A DNA stretch of 6,921 nt from Aquificaceae bacterium (GTDB lineage Bacteria > Aquificota > Aquificia > Aquificales > Aquificaceae). The translations under genes were made by a program, and so were the position numbers. Position 1 is the first letter of the stretch. Every line of letters starts with the position of its first letter. The stretch spans positions 1 through 6,921 of the forward strand of contig WFOY01000098.1 of the NCBI GenBank assembly GCA_015487835.1, in the 5' to 3' direction. The notes beneath the pieces are model-generated. The model was not told where the DNA came from. It was given only the letters and a program-made list of their open reading frames with translations, and did no database searches. Shown piece after piece: positions 1 through 5,504 of the stretch.

Positions 1-580
1 AAAACCTGGTTTCCAATACTGTTACTATCCTTTTGAAGACCTTTTCCTCCGGCAGGCTGGAGTCTAAGACAACGAACCTCTCAGGTTCCTCCTCAGCTAT
101 CTTAAGGTAACCCTCCCTAACCCTCCTAAGAAGGTCCGGATCATCGAACCTGGACCGGTCTCTCACCCTTCCGAGGGCTACCTCAGGGTCCACGTCCAGG
201 AGAAAGGTCAGATCGGGCCTAAGACCTCCTGTCACCAGGTCGTTCAGCGTCCTGATCAGGTCAAGATCCATACCCCTGCCGTACCCTTGGTAGGCGAGGG
301 TGGAGTCGGTAAACCTGTCGAGTATGACCACGCTACCCTCCTTTAGAAGAGGCCTTATTCTCCTCACCAGCTCCGACCTGGACGCCTCGAATAGGAGCAG
401 TTCTGTGATCGGGTCCAGATCATAGTTCATCAGGAGATTCCTTATCTGGTCTCCTGGGTCCGTACCTCCCGGCTCCCTGAACAGGTGAACCTTAATGCCT
501 TTTTCTTTCAAATAGTTGAAGGTCCTGAGGGCCTGGGTTGTCTTGCCGGAACCGTCTATACCCTCGAAGGTTATAAGCAT
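1..580 (-). CDS. tmk: Thymidylate kinase (dTMP kinase), 3' end beyond the window
   Basis: Phosphorylates dTMP to dTDP with ATP in the cytosol, an essential step of dTTP synthesis. The first 193 residues are in the window and the reading frame is still open at the edge. The P-loop is FEGIDGSGKTTQ (residues 5-16), followed by the substrate-side FREPGGT (34-40), the DRF motif (88-90), the AYQGYGRG segment (96-103) and an Arg-rich LID region (about 138-155). A plain P-loop with an Arg-rich LID is the E. coli-like type II arrangement. The family is usually about 195-215 residues, so only the last few to about 20 residues should be missing. ATG at 580 is right because MLITFEGIDG is the normal N-terminus. 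It lies 13 bp behind the molybdopterin oxidoreductase gene with no Shine-Dalgarno site; a TATAAT box fills the gap (see 588-596). From memory it resembles the Aquifex aeolicus enzyme closely. Confidence 0.96.
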   Translation of the reverse strand, partial: MLITFEGIDGSGKTTQALRTFNYLKEKGIKVHLFREPGGTDPGDQIRNLLMNYDLDPITELLLFEASRSELVRRIRPLLKEGSVVILDRFTDSTLAYQGYGRGMDLDLIRTLNDLVTGGLRPDLTFLLDVDPEVALGRVRDRSRFDDPDLLRRVREGYLKIAEEEPERFVVLDSSLPEEKVFKRIVTVLETRF

Positions 581-587
581 AAAGGGA

Positions 588-596
588 ATTATATCA
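588..596 (-). promoter_or_regulatory. Extended -10-like element built on the upstream stop codon, before tmk
   Basis: Read on the minus strand, the TGA stop of the oxidoreductase gene is followed directly by TATAAT, giving TGATATAAT, an exact match to the extended -10 consensus TGnTATAAT. Seven bases (TCCCTTT) then lead to the tmk ATG, so transcription starting at the usual distance would begin at or next to the start codon. No TTGACA-like -35 is seen at 17 bp. There is no Shine-Dalgarno site for tmk. It could instead be just an AT-rich gap favouring reinitiation after the upstream stop. Confidence 0.4.
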
Positions 597-1196
597 GTCG
601 CCCCAGAACCTCTGCTCCTTCCAGGGGTCCCCAACCATGTGGTAACCCCTCTCCTCCCAGTAGCCGGGTCTGTCCTCTTTCCTGAACTCTATACCCCACA
701 CGTACTTGGCACTCTTCCATGCGTAGAGCTGGGGGACGACGAGCCTGAGGGGGTATCCGTGTTCCTTGGGTATGGGTTCTCCAAACATCTTGTAGGCTAA
801 TAGGGAGTCCTCCTTGGCGAAGAACTCGTAGGGAAGGTTGGTTGTGTAACCTTCCAGACAGTAAACGAAGACGTATTTGGCATCCTCCTTTGGCTTTGCC
901 AGCTTTATTATCTCCTGGGTCGGCACACCCTCCCAGAGGATCTCCCTCACGCTCCACCGGGTAACGCAGTGGAAATCGGCCACCACCTCCACGGAGGGTA
1001 GCCTCAGCACCTCCTCGTAGGTGAGTTCCAAGGGGTTCTCCACCTCACCCCAGACCTTGAACCTGTACTTCTTTATATCTACGTCCGGGACCCTCTCCAC
1101 TATGTCGTAAACTATGGGGTACTGGATCCAGTGCTGCCCTGGAGGTAGTCTGTCCTTCCTGGTTACCGTAGGGCTGACTATCCTCCTCTTTCCCAT
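594..1196 (-). CDS. Sulfite-oxidase-family molybdopterin oxidoreductase, cytosolic
   Basis: A 200-residue protein made of one oxidoreductase molybdopterin-binding domain, the fold shared by sulfite oxidase, MsrP (YedY) and nitrate reductases. Family hallmarks are the N-terminus with RRIVSPTVTRKDRLPPGQ (4-21), FKVWGEVENPLELT (46-59), ADFHCVTRWS (73-82) with Cys77 as the expected molybdenum ligand, and HGYPLRLVVP...WKSAKYVWGIEF (146-171). It matches the small bacterial/archaeal branch of COG2041 that lacks a heme domain. The N-terminus shows neither a twin-arginine signal nor a hydrophobic stretch, so I infer a cytosolic enzyme. Substrate and electron partner are unknown; sulfur oxyanions or sulfoxides are possibilities only. 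The start fits the conserved N-terminus, but no Shine-Dalgarno precedes it; TAAGAT lies 6 bases upstream. It leads a two-gene run with tmk and diverges from the gene at 1246. Confidence 0.92.
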   Translation of the reverse strand: MGKRRIVSPTVTRKDRLPPGQHWIQYPIVYDIVERVPDVDIKKYRFKVWGEVENPLELTYEEVLRLPSVEVVADFHCVTRWSVREILWEGVPTQEIIKLAKPKEDAKYVFVYCLEGYTTNLPYEFFAKEDSLLAYKMFGEPIPKEHGYPLRLVVPQLYAWKSAKYVWGIEFRKEDRPGYWEERGYHMVGDPWKEQRFWGD

Positions 1197-1245
1197 GGGA
1201 AGATCTTAATGCATAAGTGATTCCAGTGATTATGATTAAAACTAT
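1197..1245. promoter_or_regulatory. Divergent promoter spacer (oxidoreductase-tmk / small helical protein)
   Basis: This 49-bp AT-rich spacer must serve both directions. For the plus-strand gene, TATGAT (1231-1236) ends 9 bases before ATG 1246. For the minus-strand gene there are two candidates: TAAGAT (1208-1203), 6 bases before its ATG, and CATAAT (1234-1229), which has a weak TTGTCT -35 (1256-1251) at 16 bp. The plus TATGAT and minus CATAAT overlap, so the two promoters could exclude each other. Neither gene has a Shine-Dalgarno site here. These are pattern matches by eye only. Confidence 0.4.
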
Positions 1246-1572
1246 ATGATAGACAAAGAGTCCTTAGACCAGGAACTTATCAGGGAGATAGCCTCCGTAG
1301 GGGGTGAGTACGGTTCGAGGCTGGAGAGGCTGATCGGAGATCTGAACAGGCTGAGGAGGTCCCTCCTTTACCTGAGGAGAAGGTTAGAGAGAGAAAGGGG
1401 AACACCCCTTTACTCCATGAGACTTCTGATCAGGCTAAGACGCAGGTTCGAGGATAAGAAGAAAGAGGCCTTAGAGGTCAGGAAGTACCTGATAATCTAC
1501 AGGGAGGCCCTCGGCCTGCTGAAACACGAGGAGGTCTTTGAGGTTTACAACATAGAGGCTATCGATGTTTAG
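1246..1572 (+). CDS. Small Arg-rich helical (coiled-coil-like) protein of unknown function
   Basis: I do not recognise this 108-residue protein. It has 18 arginines, no cysteine, no signal peptide and no membrane segment. Residues about 25-80 alternate Leu/Ile with Arg/Glu/Lys in a heptad-like way ([22 protein letters not shown], shown in part by [13 protein letters not shown] at 35-47), suggesting one or two long amphipathic helices, perhaps a helical hairpin broken near GTPLYS (52-57). The end, from about residue 93, is acidic. The basic helices could bind nucleic acid or a partner protein, which is inference only. It is judged real because it alone fills this stretch, its codon use is like the neighbours' and no competing frame exists. 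An in-frame TAA at 1237 blocks any earlier start. No Shine-Dalgarno is present. Its TAG stop overlaps the stop of the converging amidotransferase gene. Confidence 0.75.
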   Translation: MIDKESLDQELIREIASVGGEYGSRLERLIGDLNRLRRSLLYLRRRLERERGTPLYSMRLLIRLRRRFEDKKKEALEVRKYLIIYREALGLLKHEEVFEVYNIEAIDV

Positions 1573-2138
1573 ATCCTTTCCAGGAAGTTCCTGAGGATGT
1601 CTATACCGTGATCGGAGAGCACGGACTCAGGGTGGAACTGGACCCCGTAGAGCGGGTAATCCCTGTGCTGAACCCCCATGATCTCCCCGTCCTCCGACCA
1701 GGCGGTTACCTCGAGGACGTCGGGCAGGGTCTCCCTGTCTATGACGAGGGAGTGGTACCTGACAGCCCTGAAGGGTTTTGGGATCCCTTTGAACAGATCC
1801 CCACCCGTGTGGGTTATCTCCGAGACCTTCCCGTGCATCAATCTCTTCGCCCTGACTATCCTCCCGCCGAAGGCAAAGCCTATGGACTGGTGTCCGAGAC
1901 ACACACCCAGTATGGGGACCTCCCTGTAGAACTCACGTATCACGTCCACCGAGATACCCGCCTCCTTAGGGGTGCAGGGTCCGGGAGATATCACTATGCC
2001 CTTGGGCTTCATACCTCTGATCTCCTCTAAGGTGACCTGATCGTTCCTCCTCACGATCACATCAGCACCTAAGGTTTCCAGGTACTGGACGAGGTTGTAG
2101 GTGAAGGAGTCGTAGTTGTCGATCATGAGTATCTTCAT
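1569..2138 (-). CDS. trpG: Anthranilate / aminodeoxychorismate synthase glutamine amidotransferase subunit
   Basis: A 189-residue class I glutamine amidotransferase that releases ammonia from glutamine for a chorismate-converting partner (TrpE for tryptophan, PabB for folate). The N-terminal [18 protein letters not shown] (3-20) is diagnostic of TrpG/PabA. The oxyanion-loop motif SPGPCTP is at 51-57, the nucleophile Cys80 in LGVCLGHQ (77-84), the conserved YHSLV at 128-132, and the catalytic His169 and Glu171 in VQFHPES (166-172). Length is normal for the stand-alone subunit. No trpE or pabB is adjacent, so TrpG and PabA cannot be told apart; in many bacteria one protein serves both pathways. 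It is the last gene of the aspS run, 12 bp behind the phosphoribosyltransferase gene. It has no Shine-Dalgarno, but a TATATT box lies 6 bases before its ATG. Its TAA stop overlaps the stop of the converging gene. Confidence 0.95.
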   Translation of the reverse strand: MKILMIDNYDSFTYNLVQYLETLGADVIVRRNDQVTLEEIRGMKPKGIVISPGPCTPKEAGISVDVIREFYREVPILGVCLGHQSIGFAFGGRIVRAKRLMHGKVSEITHTGGDLFKGIPKPFRAVRYHSLVIDRETLPDVLEVTAWSEDGEIMGVQHRDYPLYGVQFHPESVLSDHGIDILRNFLERI

Positions 2139-2144
2139 GAGAAT

Positions 2145-2153
2145 AATATATCA
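2145..2153 (-). promoter_or_regulatory. Extended -10-like element built on the upstream stop codon, before trpG
   Basis: On the minus strand the phosphoribosyltransferase TGA stop runs straight into TATATT, giving TGATATATT (extended -10 with one mismatch), then ATTCTC and the trpG ATG. This is the same layout as in front of tmk. No -35 match is seen at 17 bp and no Shine-Dalgarno site is present. It may be a promoter for a leaderless trpG transcript within the operon, or merely an AT-rich reinitiation spacer. Confidence 0.35.
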
Positions 2154-2810
2154 GGGTTCGAAGACGCCCTCCTCCTTGGCCTTCCTTATGTACTCCAAGG
2201 TTTCTTCGTCCGAGAGCTGGTGGAAGTCCTTGTAGAACATACCCACTGCGAAGCTGAACTCCCCCGAAGCATGGTGGCACACGAACTCGTCCACCTTTCC
2301 CGAAAACCTTCTCGGGGCCTCCTTGGGACACACAGGCACGGCCACGATCACCTTCTTAGCTCCCCTCTTCTTGGCGAAACCGGCGGCCGCTATAGCTGTG
2401 TAACCTGTGGCCACTCCGTCGTCCACCACTATCACCTCCCTCCCGTTCAGGTCAGGGTAGCCCTCAGGCATGAACTTCCTCTCCCTGGACCTTATCTCCT
2501 CGATCTCCCGCCTCGCTATCTCTCTCACGGTTTCAGGATCGAGTTTGGCGTGGTTCACCAGCTCGTCGTCCAGGTAGGTCGTCCCGTCTGGGTCTATGGC
2601 CCCAAAGCCCGCCTCCTCGTTCCATGGTAGGCCCAGCTTCCTCACAACCACCACGCTCATAGGGATCCTGAGACTTCTCGCTATCTGGTAGGCCACAGGT
2701 ATCCCACCCCTGGGTATGGCGAGGACTATGGGTCTGTCCTCAGGATGTATCCTGTGTCTGAGATCCTCGGCGAGGACCTTTCCAGCCTCTTCCCTCGTTT
2801 CAAAGATCAT
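2151..2810 (-). CDS. PRPP-type phosphoribosyltransferase of unknown substrate (COG1926-like)
   Basis: A 219-residue type I phosphoribosyltransferase. The PRPP-binding loop VIVVDDGVATGYT lies at 126-138, the conserved AIPRGGIPVA at 31-40, the VVVRKLGLPWNEEAGFGAI segment at 54-72, and FYKDFHQLSDEE near the C-terminus (192-203). These are features I associate with the COG1926 'predicted phosphoribosyltransferase' group rather than Apt, Hpt, Upp or PyrE. The true base substrate is not known, and I cannot infer it. The ATG overlaps the upstream gene's TGA as ATGA (2807-2810), so translation is probably coupled; the sequence just before it has no good Shine-Dalgarno. Its place beside a LOG-like nucleotide-binding protein may point to nucleobase or nucleotide turnover, which is inference. 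Confidence 0.9.
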   Translation of the reverse strand: MIFETREEAGKVLAEDLRHRIHPEDRPIVLAIPRGGIPVAYQIARSLRIPMSVVVVRKLGLPWNEEAGFGAIDPDGTTYLDDELVNHAKLDPETVREIARREIEEIRSRERKFMPEGYPDLNGREVIVVDDGVATGYTAIAAAGFAKKRGAKKVIVAVPVCPKEAPRRFSGKVDEFVCHHASGEFSFAVGMFYKDFHQLSDEETLEYIRKAKEEGVFEP

Positions 2811-3160
2811 ACCAGCTTCTCGAAGAGGGAATTTATGTTGTCCAGCTTCCTGTAAGCCTGTACCACGACGTAGCTGAGCTGGTCTCCCTCCGCTATGGAC
2901 AGGTCGTAGAGGATCATGCTCACGTCCTTGAGGACATGGTACAGGGTTGTGTAGTGGTCTTCGGTGAGCTTCTTCTCAGGGTTCGGTATGTCCTTGTATA
3001 TCTCCTTTACCGTGTCGCTTATCTCCTTGAGGTGTGCTGCCAGCGAGGCTATCTCGTAATCGTTCCCGTATATCTCCATCACCTCCCTGTATCTCTCCTC
3101 TATCTCGGAGAACATCGTGGTGAAGAGCATGTCCTCTAAGAAGTTAAGGTTCCTGTCCAT
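2807..3160 (-). CDS. Small all-helical protein of unknown function
   Basis: I do not recognise this 117-residue protein. It is acidic and Leu/Glu/Tyr-rich, with no Cys, no signal peptide and no membrane segment. It looks like a bundle of four or five helices, with a probable loop at DIPNPEKKLTEDH (about 58-70) and regular hydrophobic spacing in the last third (YHVLKDVSMILYDLSIAEGD). A TTG start at 3208 would add 16 residues, but it overlaps the preceding stop and has no Shine-Dalgarno. ATG 3160 has GGAGGAGGG just ahead of it and is much preferred. It lies 44 bp behind the LOG-like gene and overlaps the phosphoribosyltransferase gene by 4 bp (ATGA), so its job may be tied to that enzyme, for example as a partner or regulator; this is inferred from position only. 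Confidence 0.82.
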   Translation of the reverse strand: MDRNLNFLEDMLFTTMFSEIEERYREVMEIYGNDYEIASLAAHLKEISDTVKEIYKDIPNPEKKLTEDHYTTLYHVLKDVSMILYDLSIAEGDQLSYVVVQAYRKLDNINSLFEKLV

Positions 3161-3161
3161 A

Positions 3162-3170
3162 CCCTCCTCC
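3162..3170 (-). promoter_or_regulatory. Strong Shine-Dalgarno site that fixes the start at 3160
   Basis: GGAGGAGGG on the minus strand ends one base before the ATG at 3160; its first GGAGG is five bases away. No such site precedes the alternative TTG at 3208, so this decides the shorter, 117-residue protein. Confidence 0.75.
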
Positions 3171-3178
3171 GTTCCTAA

Positions 3179-3208
3179 ATAATTTGGTCTGACCTCTCCC
3201 TTTTTCAA
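3179..3208 (-). promoter_or_regulatory. Possible weak promoter inside the aspS operon
   Basis: In the only gap of any size in the operon (44 bp), the minus strand carries TTGAAA (3208-3203, five of six to TTGACA) and, 18 bp on, AATTAT (3184-3179, four of six to TATAAT). A start near 3172 would leave a short leader with the strong Shine-Dalgarno. The -10 lacks its first T, so this is a weak call. Confidence 0.2.
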
Positions 3209-3657
3209 CGGGAGGAGTAAAAACCATCCACCTCCCTAAGGATCTCCTCCAGGGACCCAACCATCTTCACCCCCTCTATTTTGTGGGTTCTGTAGCCGAC
3301 CACGAACTTCTCTAATATGAGGGCGTAGGCTATCTCCGACAGGGTTCCCCAGTGGCCACCCACGGCTACCACCATATCACCGCTCGCCACCACTATGGGG
3401 TTCCTGTTCCAGCTCATTCCCGTGTTTATCTTTATGTCCACGTAGGGGTTGGCCTCGTGTCCGTCGTAGGAGGGCATGATACCGATCGTCAGCCCTCCCT
3501 CCTCCTTGGCACCCTTGCACACAGCCTCCATAACACCGGTCCTGCCGCCACATATAACGACTATGTTTCTTCTCGCAAGCTCCTTTCCGAGATCGTAGGC
3601 GACCTCGTACTCCTCCTCCGTAGCCGTGGAAGAACCTATGACCGAGATAGCCTTCAT
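3205..3657 (-). CDS. LOG-like Rossmann-fold nucleotide-binding protein (TIGR00725 type)
   Basis: A 150-residue single-domain protein of the DprA/Smf- and lysine-decarboxylase-like (LOG) Rossmann family, TIGR00725 branch as far as I can recall. It begins with KAISVIGSSTAT (2-13), then ICGGRTGVMEAVCKGA (35-50, the GG..GvM.a...GA motif) and VGGHWGTLSEIA (99-110), the counterpart of the PGGxGTxxE motif of LOG cytokinin-forming phosphoribohydrolases with Val in place of Pro. The Glu (108) and a possible equivalent of the LOG catalytic Arg (Arg85 in MSWNRN) are present. Function of this branch is unsettled: it may bind or hydrolyse a nucleotide, and related proteins bind molybdenum cofactor. The start lies 3 bp behind aspS, whose last codons give GGAG ahead of the ATG, so the two are surely co-transcribed. 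Confidence 0.9.
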   Translation of the reverse strand: MKAISVIGSSTATEEEYEVAYDLGKELARRNIVVICGGRTGVMEAVCKGAKEEGGLTIGIMPSYDGHEANPYVDIKINTGMSWNRNPIVVASGDMVVAVGGHWGTLSEIAYALILEKFVVGYRTHKIEGVKMVGSLEEILREVDGFYSSR

Positions 3658-3660
3658 AAG

Positions 3661-5472
3661 TTACTCCACTACTTTTATGTGAACCTCCCTCAGCTGATCA
3701 GGTGTCACCCTGTCCGGGGCCGAGGTGAGCATGCATATGCCCTTCTGGGTCTTTGGAAAGGCTATTACGTCCCTTATGGAGTCGAGGCCCCTCATGAGGG
3801 CCACCATCCTGTCGAGACCGAAGGCGAAACCCCCGTGGGGCGGTGCACCGAACTTCAGGGCCTCGAGCAGAAAGCCGAACTTCTCCTGGGCCTCCTCCTC
3901 ACTTATGTTGAGGAGCCTGAAGACCAAGTCCTGTATGTCTCTTCTGTGGATACGTATCGAACCTCCACCCACCTCCTCACCGTTTATGACCAGGTCATAG
4001 GCTCTCGCCCTGACGCTGTGGACTATCCTCTTCCTCTCCTCAAGGTCCTCCACCTTTAGGGCCTCCCTAAGCTTCTCCTCGTCCCCCTCCTTCGGGGCTG
4101 TGAAGGGGTGGTGAAGGGATACGAACCTGCCCTCCTCCTCGTCCCACTCCATCAGAGGGAAATCAACCACCCAGAGGACGTCCCACCCTGACCCGTTCAC
4201 AAGATCGTACTTCTCCGCAAGGTGCGTTCTAAGAGCCCCCAGTATCCTGTGGACCTCCTGCCAGGATCCGGCCGAGAAGAGTATGAGGTCCCCCTCCTCG
4301 GCGGACATCTTCCTTAGGACTCCTTCTATCTCAGCCTGGGAGAGGAACTTGGTTATGGGTGAGGTCACCTTACCTTGGTCCAGCTTGATCCAGGCAAGGC
4401 CCTTCGCACCCAGTCCCCGGACGAAGACGGTGAGGTCGTCTATATCCTTCCTGGAGGGGTTCCTTCCCTTCAGGTTTATGGCCTTGACAACACCACCTGA
4501 GGCCACCGCAGACCTGAAGACGTTAAACTCACTCTCCTTGAACAGGTCGGTGAGGTCCACAAGCTCAAGACCGAACCTCCTGTCGGGCTTGTCGGTCCCG
4601 TATCTGGAGACAGCCTCCTCGTAGGTGATCCTGTCGAAGGGCCTACTCAGGTCTATGTCCAGAAGATCCTTAAAGAGTCTGACCACAAGCTTTTCGGCCA
4701 CCTCCATAACATCCTCTTCTCTCACGAAGGACATCTCGAAGTCTATCTGGGTGAACTCGGGCTGCCTGTCAGCTCTGAGGTCCTCGTCCCTGAAGCACCT
4801 CGCTATCTGGAAGTACCTGTCGAACCCGGCGATCATAAGGATCTGCTTAAAAAGCTGGGGTGACTGGGGGAGTGCGTAGAACTTCCCTGGATGGAGCCTC
4901 GAAGGGACTATGAAATCCCTCGCACCCTCAGGGGTGGACCTGGTTAGGAAGGGGGTCTCTATCTCGACAAAGCCCTCCTCCTCGAAGAACCTCCTCGTGA
5001 TCTGGTAGAACCTGTGTCTGAACATGAGGTTCTCCTTCATGGACTCTCGTCTGAGGTCTATGTACCTGTATCTCAGCTTGGTTTCTTCGGAGACGTGGGT
5101 CTCCTCATCCACCGGAAACGGAGGGACCTCGGAGGTATTGAACACCCTTATCTCCTTAGCCCTTACCTCCACGTAACCGGTTTTAAGCTTGGGGTTCTCG
5201 GTGCCCTCAGGTCTCCTTCTCACCTCGCCCCTCACACCTATCACCCATTCCGGTCTTATACTGTCGGCCTTCTCGTAAACCTCCGGATCCTTTGCCTCCT
5301 CGACGACCACCTGGACTATCCCCTCCCTGTCTCTGAGGTCTATGAATATCACCCCGCCGTGGTTCCTTACCCTGTGGACCCACCCGCAGATGCGAACCTC
5401 CCTCCCGACATCCTCGAGGGAGATCTCACCACAGTACTTGTCTCTTCTGAAATCACCCAAGTTCTCCACCAT
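3661..5472 (-). CDS. aspS: Aspartyl-tRNA synthetase, bacterial type, probably non-discriminating
   Basis: A 603-residue class IIb synthetase that charges tRNA-Asp with aspartate. The N-terminal OB-fold anticodon domain (about 1-110) includes CGWVHRVRNHGGVIFIDLRDREG (29-51). Class II motif 1 lies near 166-177 (EGFVEIETPFLT), followed by QSPQLFKQ (203-210) and motif 2 FRDEDLRADRQPEFTQIDFE (227-246). A bacterial GAD insertion domain spans about 290-420, and motif 3 is GGFAFGLDRMVALM (547-560). Length is typical of bacteria. His38 and Gly90 match the residues reported to let Pseudomonas AspRS also charge tRNA-Asn; the E. coli discriminating enzyme has Leu and Lys there. The product may therefore feed GatCAB for Asn-tRNA. 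ATG 5472 fits the usual N-terminus. No Shine-Dalgarno precedes it; a TATAAT box does. It is the first gene of a five-gene run. Confidence 0.98.
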   Translation of the reverse strand: MVENLGDFRRDKYCGEISLEDVGREVRICGWVHRVRNHGGVIFIDLRDREGIVQVVVEEAKDPEVYEKADSIRPEWVIGVRGEVRRRPEGTENPKLKTGYVEVRAKEIRVFNTSEVPPFPVDEETHVSEETKLRYRYIDLRRESMKENLMFRHRFYQITRRFFEEEGFVEIETPFLTRSTPEGARDFIVPSRLHPGKFYALPQSPQLFKQILMIAGFDRYFQIARCFRDEDLRADRQPEFTQIDFEMSFVREEDVMEVAEKLVVRLFKDLLDIDLSRPFDRITYEEAVSRYGTDKPDRRFGLELVDLTDLFKESEFNVFRSAVASGGVVKAINLKGRNPSRKDIDDLTVFVRGLGAKGLAWIKLDQGKVTSPITKFLSQAEIEGVLRKMSAEEGDLILFSAGSWQEVHRILGALRTHLAEKYDLVNGSGWDVLWVVDFPLMEWDEEEGRFVSLHHPFTAPKEGDEEKLREALKVEDLEERKRIVHSVRARAYDLVINGEEVGGGSIRIHRRDIQDLVFRLLNISEEEAQEKFGFLLEALKFGAPPHGGFAFGLDRMVALMRGLDSIRDVIAFPKTQKGICMLTSAPDRVTPDQLREVHIKVVE

Positions 5473-5480
5473 GGGGGAAT

Positions 5481-5486
5481 ATTATA
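5481..5486 (-). promoter_or_regulatory. -10 box of the aspS operon, probably giving a leaderless mRNA
   Basis: A perfect TATAAT on the minus strand, followed by ATTCCCCC (8 bases) and the aspS ATG. Transcription from it would start at, or one or two bases before, the ATG, and no Shine-Dalgarno exists in between. No convincing -35 is seen. Its position just after a GC hairpin that closes the cytochrome gene supports an independent promoter for aspS. Confidence 0.55.
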
Positions 5487-5504
5487 GGTGGTGTTCGGTG
5501 TTCA

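Noticed and set aside
1582..1592. AGGAAGTTCCT palindrome near the end of trpG as a terminator
   Set aside because: The arms leave only a single central base, too tight for a hairpin loop. It lies inside the trpG coding region and no T-run follows.
3161..3208. TTG start at 3208 for the small helical protein, overlapping the LOG-like gene stop (TTGA)
   Set aside because: There is no Shine-Dalgarno before it, while ATG 3160 has GGAGGAGGG. The extra 16 residues also lack the helical character of the rest.
3352..4059. Long open plus-strand frame (235 codons) opposite the aspS and LOG-like genes
   Set aside because: It lies wholly opposite two well-identified genes. Its composition (His, Tyr, Val, Leu runs) is that of an antisense shadow, and no domain is seen.
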